Source: Methylomonas montana (lineage in GTDB: Bacteria > Pseudomonadota > Gammaproteobacteria > Methylococcales > Methylomonadaceae). Taken from it: 64,000 bases of DNA. Below, piece by piece: positions 8,244 through 15,757 of this stretch. Position 1 is the stretch's first letter. Every line of letters starts with the position of its first letter. The stretch lies in assembly GCF_030490285.1 (NCBI RefSeq), contig NZ_CP129884.1:4278001-4342000 (forward strand), written 5' to 3'. The position numbers and the translations under genes are program-made. The notes under the pieces are model-generated. The model saw only the letters and a program-made list of their open reading frames with translations, had not been told where the DNA came from and searched no databases.

Positions 8244-8903
8244 TTATTTTTCGTTGTAGTCGCGGCCGGCGTTACGTTGCGAACCGCCAAAATTGATCTG
8301 GACTGTAGAATTGGCCGTATCGGCAAAGGCGGCTCGTTTGTCGTGCGGTTTTTGTGCTTCAAAGTGGGCTTGGGCGGCGGCGAGCAGGTTGCGCCGACGG
8401 AATGTAGGATCGTGGTACCAAAGATGGCTGTTGTAGAGTTCTGCCGCTAAATTGAGGTCGCTGAGGGGCGCGATGCGTTCCAGAAAATCATTTAAAGCAG
8501 GATCGGCCAGGGCCTCTTGTAACTGGCCGGCTTGACAAAGCAGTAGCAGCGCTTTGGCGGTTGGGTCGGCATCCACAACGGCCGAACGGGCGACGGCGAT
8601 ATAAAGCTCAATGTTCCTCAGTAAATCCAGATCAATATCGTTACGCCCAAACATCGTGCCTTCGCCGGTGAGCAGCCAATCGATCGATGCGCCGAATTCG
8701 GTGCGGATGGCATAGAAAAATTCGGTACCCGGCTTCTTGAGTCCACGGACTACATCACTCAGAAAGCCGGTGGATATGCCAATACGGCGGGCAAATTCAG
8801 CTTGACTGGGCGTGGATTGAGCAATGAGCTGAGTCAGTCGGTTAGCGAAACCCTCCAGACCCAAGTTAGCTTTTTGAGGCGGGTTATGTTGCATAATCAT
8901 CAT
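8244..8903 (-). CDS. Xre/CI-type repressor with C-terminal QRNAGRDY motif
   Basis: 219 aa. Residues 15-80 form a phage-repressor helix-turn-helix (SQAEFARRIGISTGFLSDVV...GASIDWLLTGEG). A helical linker follows, and the last 20 residues are INFGGSQRNAGRDYNEK, the same motif that opens the two downstream membrane proteins. It has no LexA-type peptidase domain. It is divergent from a Ner-like gene (8983), the arrangement of a phage or transposon switch. The start is one of three close ATGs (8903, 8900, 8894) with a weak ribosome site. Confidence 0.7.
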   Translation of the reverse strand: MMIMQHNPPQKANLGLEGFANRLTQLIAQSTPSQAEFARRIGISTGFLSDVVRGLKKPGTEFFYAIRTEFGASIDWLLTGEGTMFGRNDIDLDLLRNIELYIAVARSAVVDADPTAKALLLLCQAGQLQEALADPALNDFLERIAPLSDLNLAAELYNSHLWYHDPTFRRRNLLAAAQAHFEAQKPHDKRAAFADTANSTVQINFGGSQRNAGRDYNEK

Positions 8904-8982
8904 TTATGGAGTTATATTGAAACTCTATTGAGTTACAATAATTGTTGTTTAATTAACGATAGATTACTCGCAGCCCGAAACG
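8904..8982. promoter_or_regulatory. Operator region between divergent regulators
   Basis: The 79-bp gap holds alternating half-sites GAGTT (8909), AACTC (8921) and GAGTT (8930) embedded in A/T-rich DNA, a likely operator for the Xre-type protein or the Ner-like protein. Confidence 0.5.
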
Positions 8983-9267
8983 ATGTCACCTTTAGCCACG
9001 ATGGACGCCATTGAAATCATTTACCGTTTGCAACGCCTGGGCAAAAGCCAAGCGCAAATTGCTCGCGAATTAGGCGTATCAGGTGGCGTGGTGAATAACG
9101 TGATTCATGACCGGATTACGGCCTACGAGATTGCCCGCTATATCGCAGGTCTGTTGGAATGTCGGATCGAGGAGATTTGGCCTGAACGTTACAGTTTCAA
9201 ACCGAGAGGTCCGTCATCGCATCGCACCAAAATCAAAGCCGAATCGACAACAGGAGAAAAAACATGA
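8983..9267 (+). CDS. Ner-like helix-turn-helix regulator
   Basis: 94 aa, or 88 aa from the ATG at 9001. The sequence IIYRLQRLGKSQAQIARELGVSGGVVNNVI followed by ARYIAGLLECRIEEIWPERY is the arrangement of Ner/Nlp-type DNA-binding proteins of Mu-like phages and of enterobacterial SfsB. The C terminus is basic. It is divergent from the Xre-type repressor, so the pair probably forms a mutual switch. Confidence 0.65.
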   Translation: MSPLATMDAIEIIYRLQRLGKSQAQIARELGVSGGVVNNVIHDRITAYEIARYIAGLLECRIEEIWPERYSFKPRGPSSHRTKIKAESTTGEKT

Positions 9268-9308
9268 CTTAAAACTTGCTGACCGTACACAAGGCCAGGA
9301 ATAGCAAA

Positions 9309-9334
9309 GCCCCTGGAGTTAGCGCTCCAGAGGC
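9309..9334. terminator. Hairpin after Ner-like gene
   Basis: GCCCCTGGAG (9309-9318) pairs with CTCCAGAGGC (9325-9334), with one mismatch. There is no T-run after it, so this may be a processing or protection hairpin rather than a full terminator. The next 185 bp up to istA contain no recognised IS21 end. Confidence 0.45.
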
Positions 9335-9519
9335 TTCGCGGAACTGCATTTGAAGTGTGCCTTCGATGTCAATTCTGCGATTCCCTTGCCCGTCTGTCAA
9401 GTACGGGCGGCCTACCTATATGTCTTTTTTATCGCCGCTACTTGTGCTGTGAGGCTGCAACGTGCCGGTATCTAACCCCACTGGAGAAAAACGTTGGTTA
9501 GTGCCAACGAGGTCGAATG

Positions 9520-11058
9520 ATGGCCAACAGGAGAATTGCCATGAGAAAAATCCGCCAGGTGTTACGCCTGCATTATGAATCGAAACTCAGCCGCCGGCAG
9601 ATTGCTGGAAGTCTTGGATTGTCCAGAGACGCCGTCGCCGATTATTTGACCCGCGCGGCAGCGGCCCGTATCGGCTGGCCGATTGCCGAGGGCGTTGACG
9701 ACGCCGAATTGGAGCAACGCTTATTTCCAGCCGCAACGGTCGCCAAAACCGGACGTAAGCCGGAACCAGACTGGGCGGAGATTCATCAACAATTGAAACG
9801 CAAAGACGCCACCTTGATGGTGTTGCATGTGGAATATCTGACCGAATACCCCGGTGGTCTGGGATACAGCATGTTTTGCCTGCGCCATCAGGAATTCGTG
9901 GCGTCGTTGAAACGTTCCATGCGGCAAATCCATATCGCTGGCGAGAAGGTATTCGTGGATTACGCGGGCCCGACTTTGCCGCTGGCAGACCGGGTTAGTG
10001 GTTTTATTCGCCACGTGCAAATTTTTGTCGGCGTGCTGGGCGCCTCCTGTTATACCTATGCCGAGGGGCATTTGTCGCAGAGCTTGCCGAATTGGATTGC
10101 CGCCCATGTGCGGATGTTCGAGTTTTTCGGTTCGGTACCGGCCGCGGTGGTGTGCGATAACCTCAAGTCGGCCGTCAATAAGGCCAGCCGGCGGGAACCG
10201 GTTGTCAATGCCACCTATCAAAATCTGGCCGATCATTATGGCACCGTGATTTCGCCGGCACGTCCCTACAAGCCCAAGGATAAAGCTAAAGCCGAAAACG
10301 GTGTGCTGATCGTGGAACGCTGGATTCTGTTTCGGCTGCGCAAACGGGTGTTTCATAGTCTGGCCGAGATGAATCAGGCCATCGCCGAATTGTTGGTGGA
10401 TTTGAATAACCGCCCCTTTCAAAAACTGCCCGGTTGCCGGCGGGTAGCGTTTGAAAACCTCGATCGGCCAGCTATGAATTCGTTACCGGCCTCGCCTTAT
10501 CATTACGCGGAATTTCATAAAGCCCGAGTCGGCCTTGATTACCACGTCGAATTTGACGGCTGTTATTACAGCGTACCGTATCAATACAAAAAACAGGAAA
10601 TCGAGTTGCGGATTACTGCGTCGACCCTGGAGGTGCTATCTCGAGGACGACGGGTGGCCAGCCATGCCCGACAGTTTGGCGTTGCCAAAGTTACCGTTCC
10701 GGAGCACATGGAAGCCTCGCACCGGCATTACGGTTTGTGGCAACCCGACCAAGCATTGGCTTGGGCCGAGCAAATGGGCCACCACGTCCACCAGTTTATG
10801 GCACAACTTCTGATCGACACAAAAACCCACGAACAGGGCTATCGCATGCACAACACCTTAAAAGGGCTGGCAAAAGACTATGGCGAGGACCGGCTCAACC
10901 CTGCTTGCCAGCGAGCGATTGAAATCGGCGCCACATCTGTCAATAACGTGCGATCCATTCTGCGCAATCAATTGGATCGGGTGCTATCGACCGAAGAAGA
11001 ACGCCAGGAAGCTAATTTCGAGCATGACAATGTTCGCGGCCCACATCACTATCATTGA
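9520..11058 (+). CDS. istA: IS21-family transposase IstA
   Basis: About 512 aa. N-terminal helix-turn-helix (MRKIRQVLRLHYESKLSRRQIA), then an rve/DDE integrase core (VFVDYAGPT, VVCDNLKSAV, the P-K-D-KAKAENGV segment) and the C-terminal beta-barrel domain. I choose ATG 9520 because related IstA proteins begin with a short stretch before MRKI; ATG 9541 has the better ribosome site (AGGAG). istB starts 11 bp after the stop. Together they move the 2437-11981 element. Confidence 0.92.
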   Translation: MANRRIAMRKIRQVLRLHYESKLSRRQIAGSLGLSRDAVADYLTRAAAARIGWPIAEGVDDAELEQRLFPAATVAKTGRKPEPDWAEIHQQLKRKDATLMVLHVEYLTEYPGGLGYSMFCLRHQEFVASLKRSMRQIHIAGEKVFVDYAGPTLPLADRVSGFIRHVQIFVGVLGASCYTYAEGHLSQSLPNWIAAHVRMFEFFGSVPAAVVCDNLKSAVNKASRREPVVNATYQNLADHYGTVISPARPYKPKDKAKAENGVLIVERWILFRLRKRVFHSLAEMNQAIAELLVDLNNRPFQKLPGCRRVAFENLDRPAMNSLPASPYHYAEFHKARVGLDYHVEFDGCYYSVPYQYKKQEIELRITASTLEVLSRGRRVASHARQFGVAKVTVPEHMEASHRHYGLWQPDQALAWAEQMGHHVHQFMAQLLIDTKTHEQGYRMHNTLKGLAKDYGEDRLNPACQRAIEIGATSVNNVRSILRNQLDRVLSTEEERQEANFEHDNVRGPHHYH

Positions 11059-11069
11059 GGACCAGGAAA

Positions 11070-11825
11070 ATGTTAAGTCAGGAAACATTACGCAAATTGC
11101 ATGAAATGAAATTATCCGGTCTTGCCAAGGGTTTCGAGGATCAATTGATAAATCCGTCTGCTCATCACTTATCGTTTGAGGAGCGTTTCGGCCTGTTGAT
11201 CGACCAGGAAATGACCTTCCGGGAGAATCGTCGTTTGCAACGCTTATTGAAAGCGGCCAAATTCCGGGAAAACGGCAGCCTCGAAGACATCGATTATCTG
11301 CCGGAACGCGGGTTGGAGCGTAGTGCAATGGCCTCGCTTGCGCAATGCCAGTGGATTCGCCAAGGCACTAACCTGTTGATGACCGGCCCAACCGGAACCG
11401 GCAAAACCTGGTTGGGCTGCGCCTTGGGCAATCGAGCTTGCCGACTGGGGTTGACTGTAATATTCCATCGATTGCCATTGCTATTGGAAGACCTGGCTAT
11501 CGCCCACGGCGATGGCAGTTTTCGCAAACGGCTGAATCAACTGGCCAAGGCGGATTTGCTGATTCTGGATGACTTTGGCATTGCTGCGATGAACGCCATC
11601 GGCCGCAGTGATTTATTGGAAGTCATCGAGCAGCGGACCGGCAACCGGTCGACGCTGGTTACCAGTCAGCTGCCGGTGGATCGTTGGCATGATTACTTGA
11701 GCGGAGGTAACTCGACTTTGGCCGACGCCATTCTTGATCGATTGGTCAGCGGTGCCCACCGCATCGAACTCAAGGGCGGCTCGATGCGAAAGCGGCGTTG
11801 GCAAAACACGGAGGTGAAAGAATAA
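11070..11825 (+). CDS. istB: IS21-family helper ATPase IstB
   Basis: 251 aa, DnaC/IstB-type AAA+ ATPase that selects targets and activates IstA. Walker A GPTGTGKTW and Walker B LLILDDFG are present, followed by the family-typical TLVTSQLPVDRWH. The start ATG 11070 follows AGGACCAGG. It ends at 11825, before the right element end. Confidence 0.93.
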   Translation: MLSQETLRKLHEMKLSGLAKGFEDQLINPSAHHLSFEERFGLLIDQEMTFRENRRLQRLLKAAKFRENGSLEDIDYLPERGLERSAMASLAQCQWIRQGTNLLMTGPTGTGKTWLGCALGNRACRLGLTVIFHRLPLLLEDLAIAHGDGSFRKRLNQLAKADLLILDDFGIAAMNAIGRSDLLEVIEQRTGNRSTLVTSQLPVDRWHDYLSGGNSTLADAILDRLVSGAHRIELKGGSMRKRRWQNTEVKE

Positions 11826-11851
11826 TCCTGCCGGATTCAGGCATAAAACAG

Positions 11852-11875
11852 AACCCGCCCAATGGCGGGTTTTTA
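11852..11875 (+). terminator. Rho-independent terminator after istB
   Basis: AACCCGCC pairs with GGCGGGTT across a short loop and is followed by TTTTT, 26 bp after the istB stop. Confidence 0.8.
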
Positions 11876-11981
11876 TCGGAACGGGTGGCGGTTTTGTGAT
11901 CGGAATGGCTGGCCGACATTCAGTCGGAACAGGTGGCTGTTTTCAATCGGAATGGGTGGCTGGTTTGGGGTGGAATATGCA
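11872..11981 (-). repeat. Right end repeats of IS21-type element
   Basis: On the minus strand this reads as five blocks of [AG]TTCCGA-type units about 22-25 bp apart, with the terminal one TGCATATTCC. It matches the left end at 2437-2510. CTCGAT follows directly at 11982. Confidence 0.8.
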
Positions 11982-11987
11982 CTCGAT

Positions 11988-12569
11988 GTAGCGGAGCAGG
12001 AGCTCGCCATGTTATCTGGCGTACTCAAGCTTGCGCGAGGCGCACATGAACACCTCCGAAGCGGGGCTGTCTATTGGCAACACGAGACTGGGGGAAGAGA
12101 CGTATTCGTTCACATTCGTGAGGGACTTCACCTACGAGTTGAAGGTGGAGAAGTCACGGTAACCACGTCGGATAGTCAAGGCAACGTCGTTATAAAACCT
12201 AATCCTCCGCCAAGAACACGTCTGCTCGCCCAACTCGCCTCTTCTGACGCTGCGGTTGCAAAGGTACTGCGACTATGTGTGGACAAGGACTCAGAATCCT
12301 GGGTTGGGCTATATAGAATCTATGAGGTTGTGGAGGCTGACCTTGGAGGTCAAAACGCATTCGCAAGCCATGGCTGGGGATCAATCAATGATCTCAAACG
12401 TTTCAAGCACTCAGCGAACTCAGTCACAGTTGCCGGGGACGCAGCTCGTCACGGGAAGGAAAGCGAACAGCCACCAAGGCACCCGATGTCGCTTGATGAG
12501 GCTGCGGCCTTAGTCGGCTACTTACTACAGGCTTGGCTTGCATTGAAGGAAGAATCCAGCGTGATCTAA
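11988..12569 (+). pseudogene. 3' part of unknown gene split by IS21-type element
   Basis: It continues the protein started at 2257: after the repeat CTCGAT the frame reads VAEQELAMLSGVL. These 193 residues show no family I recognise; a beta-rich middle (VFVHIREGLHLRVEGGEVTV) and a helical C terminus are visible. An open frame now starts at 11862 inside the transposon end and would add about 40 transposon-derived residues, so a fusion product is possible but probably meaningless. Confidence 0.75.
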
Positions 12570-12854
12570 CTGGTAGCCCACGCAGACGTCTAACTGCTCA
12601 ATGCCCCCGGTTAAACCGGGTGTTAAACGACAGCTAAATTGGCCGGGTAGAGCCGAAGACGATGCAAGATTACTCGCCAAAAAGCTGCCATTTAGCGGCT
12701 TCACTGGATTTCCAACTCATTGTATTTAGACAGTTACCCCGTCCGCTAGACATAAAACGCATTGGTGCAACGCGACCGACAAAATAGGTTGGAATTAGGC
12801 CACCCAAAATCGGTAGCAGTCAAAAATACACGACTGCTACCTCATCAAAAAGCG

Positions 12855-13232
12855 CTAAATTTCAGTCTGCTCTGAAATTTCTAGTGCGTCATCAACCTCT
12901 ATTCCAAGATAACGAACAGTACTTTCAAGCTTGGTATGACCCAACAATAGTTGGACAGCCCGCAAGTTTTTTGTCCGACGGTAAATCAAGGTTGCCTTTG
13001 TCCGGCGCATCGTATGGGTTCCGTATGCTGCTGGATCAAGACCGATCGATGTCACCCAGTGCTCAACAATGCGAGCATATTGCCGGGTTGAAATGTGTGG
13101 TGATTCATGAATTCGACTAGGGAAAAGATATTCATCGGATTTCAATTGAGCCTGGCTAATCCAGTTTGCTAATGAGTCTCTGGTTTGTTCGGTTATCTCA
13201 AATTGAACAGGTCTATGTGTTTTCTGCTGCAT
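12855..13232 (-). pseudogene. 3' half of tyrosine recombinase split by IS630
   Basis: 126 codons including the stop. It contains the catalytic C-terminal part of a phage-integrase-type enzyme: HTMRR (HxxR box), LLGHTKLEST (second histidine) and VRYLG (nucleophilic tyrosine). The frame joins to 14329-14572 when the IS630 element and one TA are removed (SRSII-MQQK). The healed protein is about 207 aa, lacking a separate SAM-like core-binding domain, so it would be a short recombinase. Excision could restore function. Confidence 0.8.
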
Positions 13233-13264
13233 TATTAATCGTCTCAAAAGTTCTCGCGCAGCAC

Positions 13265-14011
13265 TTACCCAAAATCCTTGGCATAGGCAGTATCCGTTAA
13301 CCGGAAAAAGCTTTTGACCAGATCGATTTTTTGTTGAATGGCTTGCATTGTCGCGAAGATGACGGCTTCCATTTCTTGTTTGTTTCTAATGCTTCGTTTG
13401 CCTGCTTGAGCCTTGGCATGGTTCCAGACTTGTTCATCAGGATTCAACTCAGGCGAATAGGGCGGCAGAAAGGCCATCATGATTTGACCCGCCTGTGTCT
13501 CCAAAAAGGCGCTGACTTTTTTGCTGTGGTGATATTTTGCGTTGTCGGCAATGATAAATACCGGGCAACCCGCGTCGTGACGTAGTTTCTGCAGGAAGGC
13601 AATGAAGGTGTCGGCGTTCATGGTGCCCTCAATGACGTCAAAATGGAGGTCGCCGCGAGCAGAAACAGCACTGATTAGCTTGAAGCCAAATCGCCCACCA
13701 CTATCCCTGACAACCGGTGTTTCACCGATCTTGCCCCAGGTCGTACCTCGATGGGCATCGCTGCGAAAACTCGCTTCATCGACGAAATAAAGGCGTGCTC
13801 CATATCTTTTCGCTTCCGACACAGCTTCAGGGTAGGTTTTAGTAAGGTAAGCCCTCACTTTATCGGGGTCTTGCTTGTAAGCTTTGTACAGCGGACGTTG
13901 AGGGCTTAGGCCTAAGTGCCCCAGCAGAGGCGGCAAACCCCACTTTTCGACAGCCGTAGCCCCCGTTCTGTCTCCAGCAGCGCACGGATCGTGTTGGCTG
14001 TCCACAAGCAA
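13265..14011 (-). CDS. IS630 transposase, C-terminal frame (DDE domain)
   Basis: The catalytic part of an IS630 transposase: YFVDEASF, FIIADNAKYHHS and PPYSPELNPDEQVWNHAK hold the D-D-E residues. It is read in the -1 frame relative to the N-terminal frame (13912-14280); homology of the two parts joins near 13930-13960. A slippery run CGAAAAG lies in the overlap near 13946. No good ribosome site exists for independent translation, so a frameshift fusion is likely. Confidence 0.8.
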   Translation of the reverse strand: MLVDSQHDPCAAGDRTGATAVEKWGLPPLLGHLGLSPQRPLYKAYKQDPDKVRAYLTKTYPEAVSEAKRYGARLYFVDEASFRSDAHRGTTWGKIGETPVVRDSGGRFGFKLISAVSARGDLHFDVIEGTMNADTFIAFLQKLRHDAGCPVFIIADNAKYHHSKKVSAFLETQAGQIMMAFLPPYSPELNPDEQVWNHAKAQAGKRSIRNKQEMEAVIFATMQAIQQKIDLVKSFFRLTDTAYAKDFG

Positions 14012-14280
14012 AATGGCAACTTGTAATTTAAGGGGTTGCCCATGGTCACCGCGTCATAAAGCCATTTCAGGTCATCCGCTGTGACTTTCTTGGGGCGACC
14101 CTGCCGACTTTTTTCGGCCAATGCCGACCAGCCGCCCTGACGGTAGCGGGCCAACCACTCAAATACCGTTCGTTTCGGGATATTGAAGACACGCGCCACA
14201 AGTGTGATGGGCTCTTTCCGCACGACTACGGCTTCGACGACTTCTTTGCGCTTTTGGCTTCGTTTTTCTGCTCTCTCCAT
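13912..14280 (-). CDS. IS630 transposase, N-terminal frame (HTH)
   Basis: 122 aa from ATG 14280. It contains the winged helix-turn-helix region of IS630 transposases (ITLVARVFNIPKRTVFEWLARYRQGG) and the basic RPKK segment. It overlaps the catalytic frame by 100 bp; with a -1 shift the two give one transposase of about 330 aa. Alone it would bind the ends without catalysis. Confidence 0.8.
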   Translation of the reverse strand: MERAEKRSQKRKEVVEAVVVRKEPITLVARVFNIPKRTVFEWLARYRQGGWSALAEKSRQGRPKKVTADDLKWLYDAVTMGNPLNYKLPFCLWTANTIRALLETERGLRLSKSGVCRLCWGT

Positions 14281-14328
14281 GCCGCCATTTTAACATGCTG
14301 CATGCGAGAACTTATGGGACGGTTAATA

Positions 14329-14572
14329 TGATTGAGCGAGATGATACTCGACCTGCCTGGGCAATATCGCAGACCTTGAGCTTGACCAAATCGCAGCCTC
14401 GTAATTTGCTATCAATGGCCAGGTTGAACAACGCAAGCTCGCGCGTGTTTTTGTCCATCTGTAAACGAATACGTATGGCCCAAATTTCCTTCAATTTCAG
14501 AGGCGATTTCTGACCAATCAACTTGCCCTTGTTCCAGGGCGTATGCCGATGGCTTGGGTTTTCTTGATTCAT
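14329..14572 (-). pseudogene. 5' half of tyrosine recombinase split by IS630
   Basis: Starts at ATG 14572 with MNQENPSHRHTPWNKGK and ends in SSRSII at the insertion. SKLRGCDLVKLKV holds the first catalytic arginine box of tyrosine recombinases. It joins in frame to 12855-13232. ICE-type elements use such enzymes for integration or resolution; no att site is visible beside it, so a resolution or shuffling role is as likely as integration. Confidence 0.8.
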
Positions 14573-14793
14573 GACGAACTCCTAATGTTTGTTTAAGGAG
14601 ATTTATTGTCATGCTATTGCTTTGATCACATGGAAATCGACAAAGGGTGCCAATGCTATATCTATTGCTGATGCCCAAAGTACATTTTGTCCATATTCCA
14701 CGAATATCGACCCTAAGGGTGATTTTTCAAACCAGTTTTCTTCAGCAGCAGGTTTTACACTTTCATTGATGTTCATTTAATCGAGAGTGTGCC

Positions 14794-15438
14794 ATGTTGA
14801 GTCAACTCAAATCCTTACCCGTACAAAGTCGGCGCAGACCATTACCACTTATACCCAGTCATATCGCTTTATTACTAGGCTTGATGTCTAGTGTTTACAC
14901 CGAGTTAATTTGGGCGGCCGAAAACCAGATGCATGTCCGATCGGCCACCGTCCTTTCTGCCAAACCTTCACTGAAAAACACGGTATGGGGGCAAGTCGCT
15001 GCACGGCATCAACTGGATCCCTATGTCTTGTATGCAGTAGCGCTGATCGAGTCGAGAAATCATCACCAAAATAACCAAGTGACGCCTTGGCCTTGGGCGC
15101 TCAATCATGCCGGCAAAACGATCATGACAACAAGCAAACAAGATGCTGTCATCCAGCTTAAGCAGTTGCTCGCTGACGGTAACCGTAATGTGGACGTCGG
15201 CATGATGCAAGTCAATCTGCGTTGGCATGGTCATCGAGTGGACAAACCCGAACAGTTGCTCGATCCAATCACCAACCTCGAGATAGGCGCAGGGTTGCTT
15301 GCCAAAGCGATTCAATCGGCGCCGGATAACCCCGCCTTGGGTATCGGGCGTTATTACCACTGGAAAGACATTCCTGCCGCTATCGAGTATGGCAAAAAAG
15401 TCATTACCGTAGCTGAGCTTATCAGATCGGTCATTTAG
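14794..15438 (+). CDS. Lytic transglycosylase (SLT domain)
   Basis: 214 aa. An N-terminal hydrophobic segment (IALLLGLMSSVYTELIWAA) suggests export. The SLT fold shows the catalytic ALIESRNH, the DVGMMQVNLRWHG motif and a GIGRYYH segment. It would cut peptidoglycan locally to allow assembly of the conjugation machine. It sits just before flhD/flhC-like regulators, the arrangement of slt beside acaDC in IncC plasmids and setDC in SXT. Confidence 0.85.
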   Translation: MLSQLKSLPVQSRRRPLPLIPSHIALLLGLMSSVYTELIWAAENQMHVRSATVLSAKPSLKNTVWGQVAARHQLDPYVLYAVALIESRNHHQNNQVTPWPWALNHAGKTIMTTSKQDAVIQLKQLLADGNRNVDVGMMQVNLRWHGHRVDKPEQLLDPITNLEIGAGLLAKAIQSAPDNPALGIGRYYHWKDIPAAIEYGKKVITVAELIRSVI

Positions 15439-15451
15439 GCACGTCATCTCA

Positions 15452-15757
15452 ATGGACGATAATCTGTATAACCTTAACCTGGATTACTTGCTGGTGGCCA
15501 AAGAGATGATCGCAACCGGCGATGCGCATAAAGCCCAGTTTTATCTTGGTTTGCCGGCAGAAGCCATTGAAATACTTCGCAACATGACAACCAAGCAGAT
15601 GAAAGCATTGGCTGGAAGCGACTATCTAAAATTTTGCCCTCGCTTCAATCCCAGTCACTGGCGAGAATTTATGGAAACACAAACATTTGCTTCAGAGTCT
15701 CCAGAACACCGGGCCAAAGAGTTACTAATGATACTTGCCCAGGATGGATCATCGTGA
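15452..15757 (+). CDS. FlhD-like transfer activator subunit (SetD/AcaD type)
   Basis: 101 aa, 13 bp after the transglycosylase and overlapping the FlhC-like gene. The first 80 residues (NLDYLLVAKEMI...AQFYLGLP...LRNMTTKQMKALAGSDYLKFCPRF) follow the FlhD pattern. In SXT/R391 and IncC elements an FlhD-like protein pairs with an FlhC-like protein to form the master activator of transfer genes. That assignment rests on the paired FlhC-like gene and the tra neighbours. Confidence 0.75.
   Translation: MDDNLYNLNLDYLLVAKEMIATGDAHKAQFYLGLPAEAIEILRNMTTKQMKALAGSDYLKFCPRFNPSHWREFMETQTFASESPEHRAKELLMILAQDGSS

Larger units (their letters stand above)
2437..11981. mobile_element. 9.5-kb IS21-type transposon with cargo
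   Basis: The ends are TGCGTATTCC (left) and, on the other strand, TGCATATTCC (right). Both continue into iterated blocks of the type ATTCCGAnnnnAAACCGCCACCC, the multiple end repeats typical of IS21 elements. A direct repeat CTCGAT flanks it at 2431-2436 and 11982-11987, and the host gene rejoins in frame across the repeat. istA and istB lie at the right end. The left end sits about 7 kb from istA, so everything between is cargo: an flhE-like gene with its own nested mer transposon, a hypothetical gene, two membrane proteins and two regulators. No second istAB copy is present. Confidence 0.85.
13235..14326 (-). mobile_element. IS630-family insertion sequence, 1092 bp
   Basis: Ends TTAATCGTCTC (left) and TTAACCGTCCC (right, other strand) continue into AAAGTTCTCGC-type inverted repeats. 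A TA dinucleotide lies at each side (13233-13234 and 14327-14328), the target used by IS630/Tc1-mariner elements. It interrupts a recombinase gene that heals in frame. Confidence 0.9.

Noticed and set aside
9721..10422. 233-codon minus-strand frame inside istA
   Set aside because: Mirror of the IstA coding sequence with no independent support.
12588..12627. Possible integron attC site after the split 253-aa gene (GTCTAAC...GTTAAAC), and GTTAGAC before its start at 2244
   Set aside because: The core 7-mers are short and frequent, the span is only about 40 bp, and the arms do not pair like an attC. No integrase or other cassette is seen.
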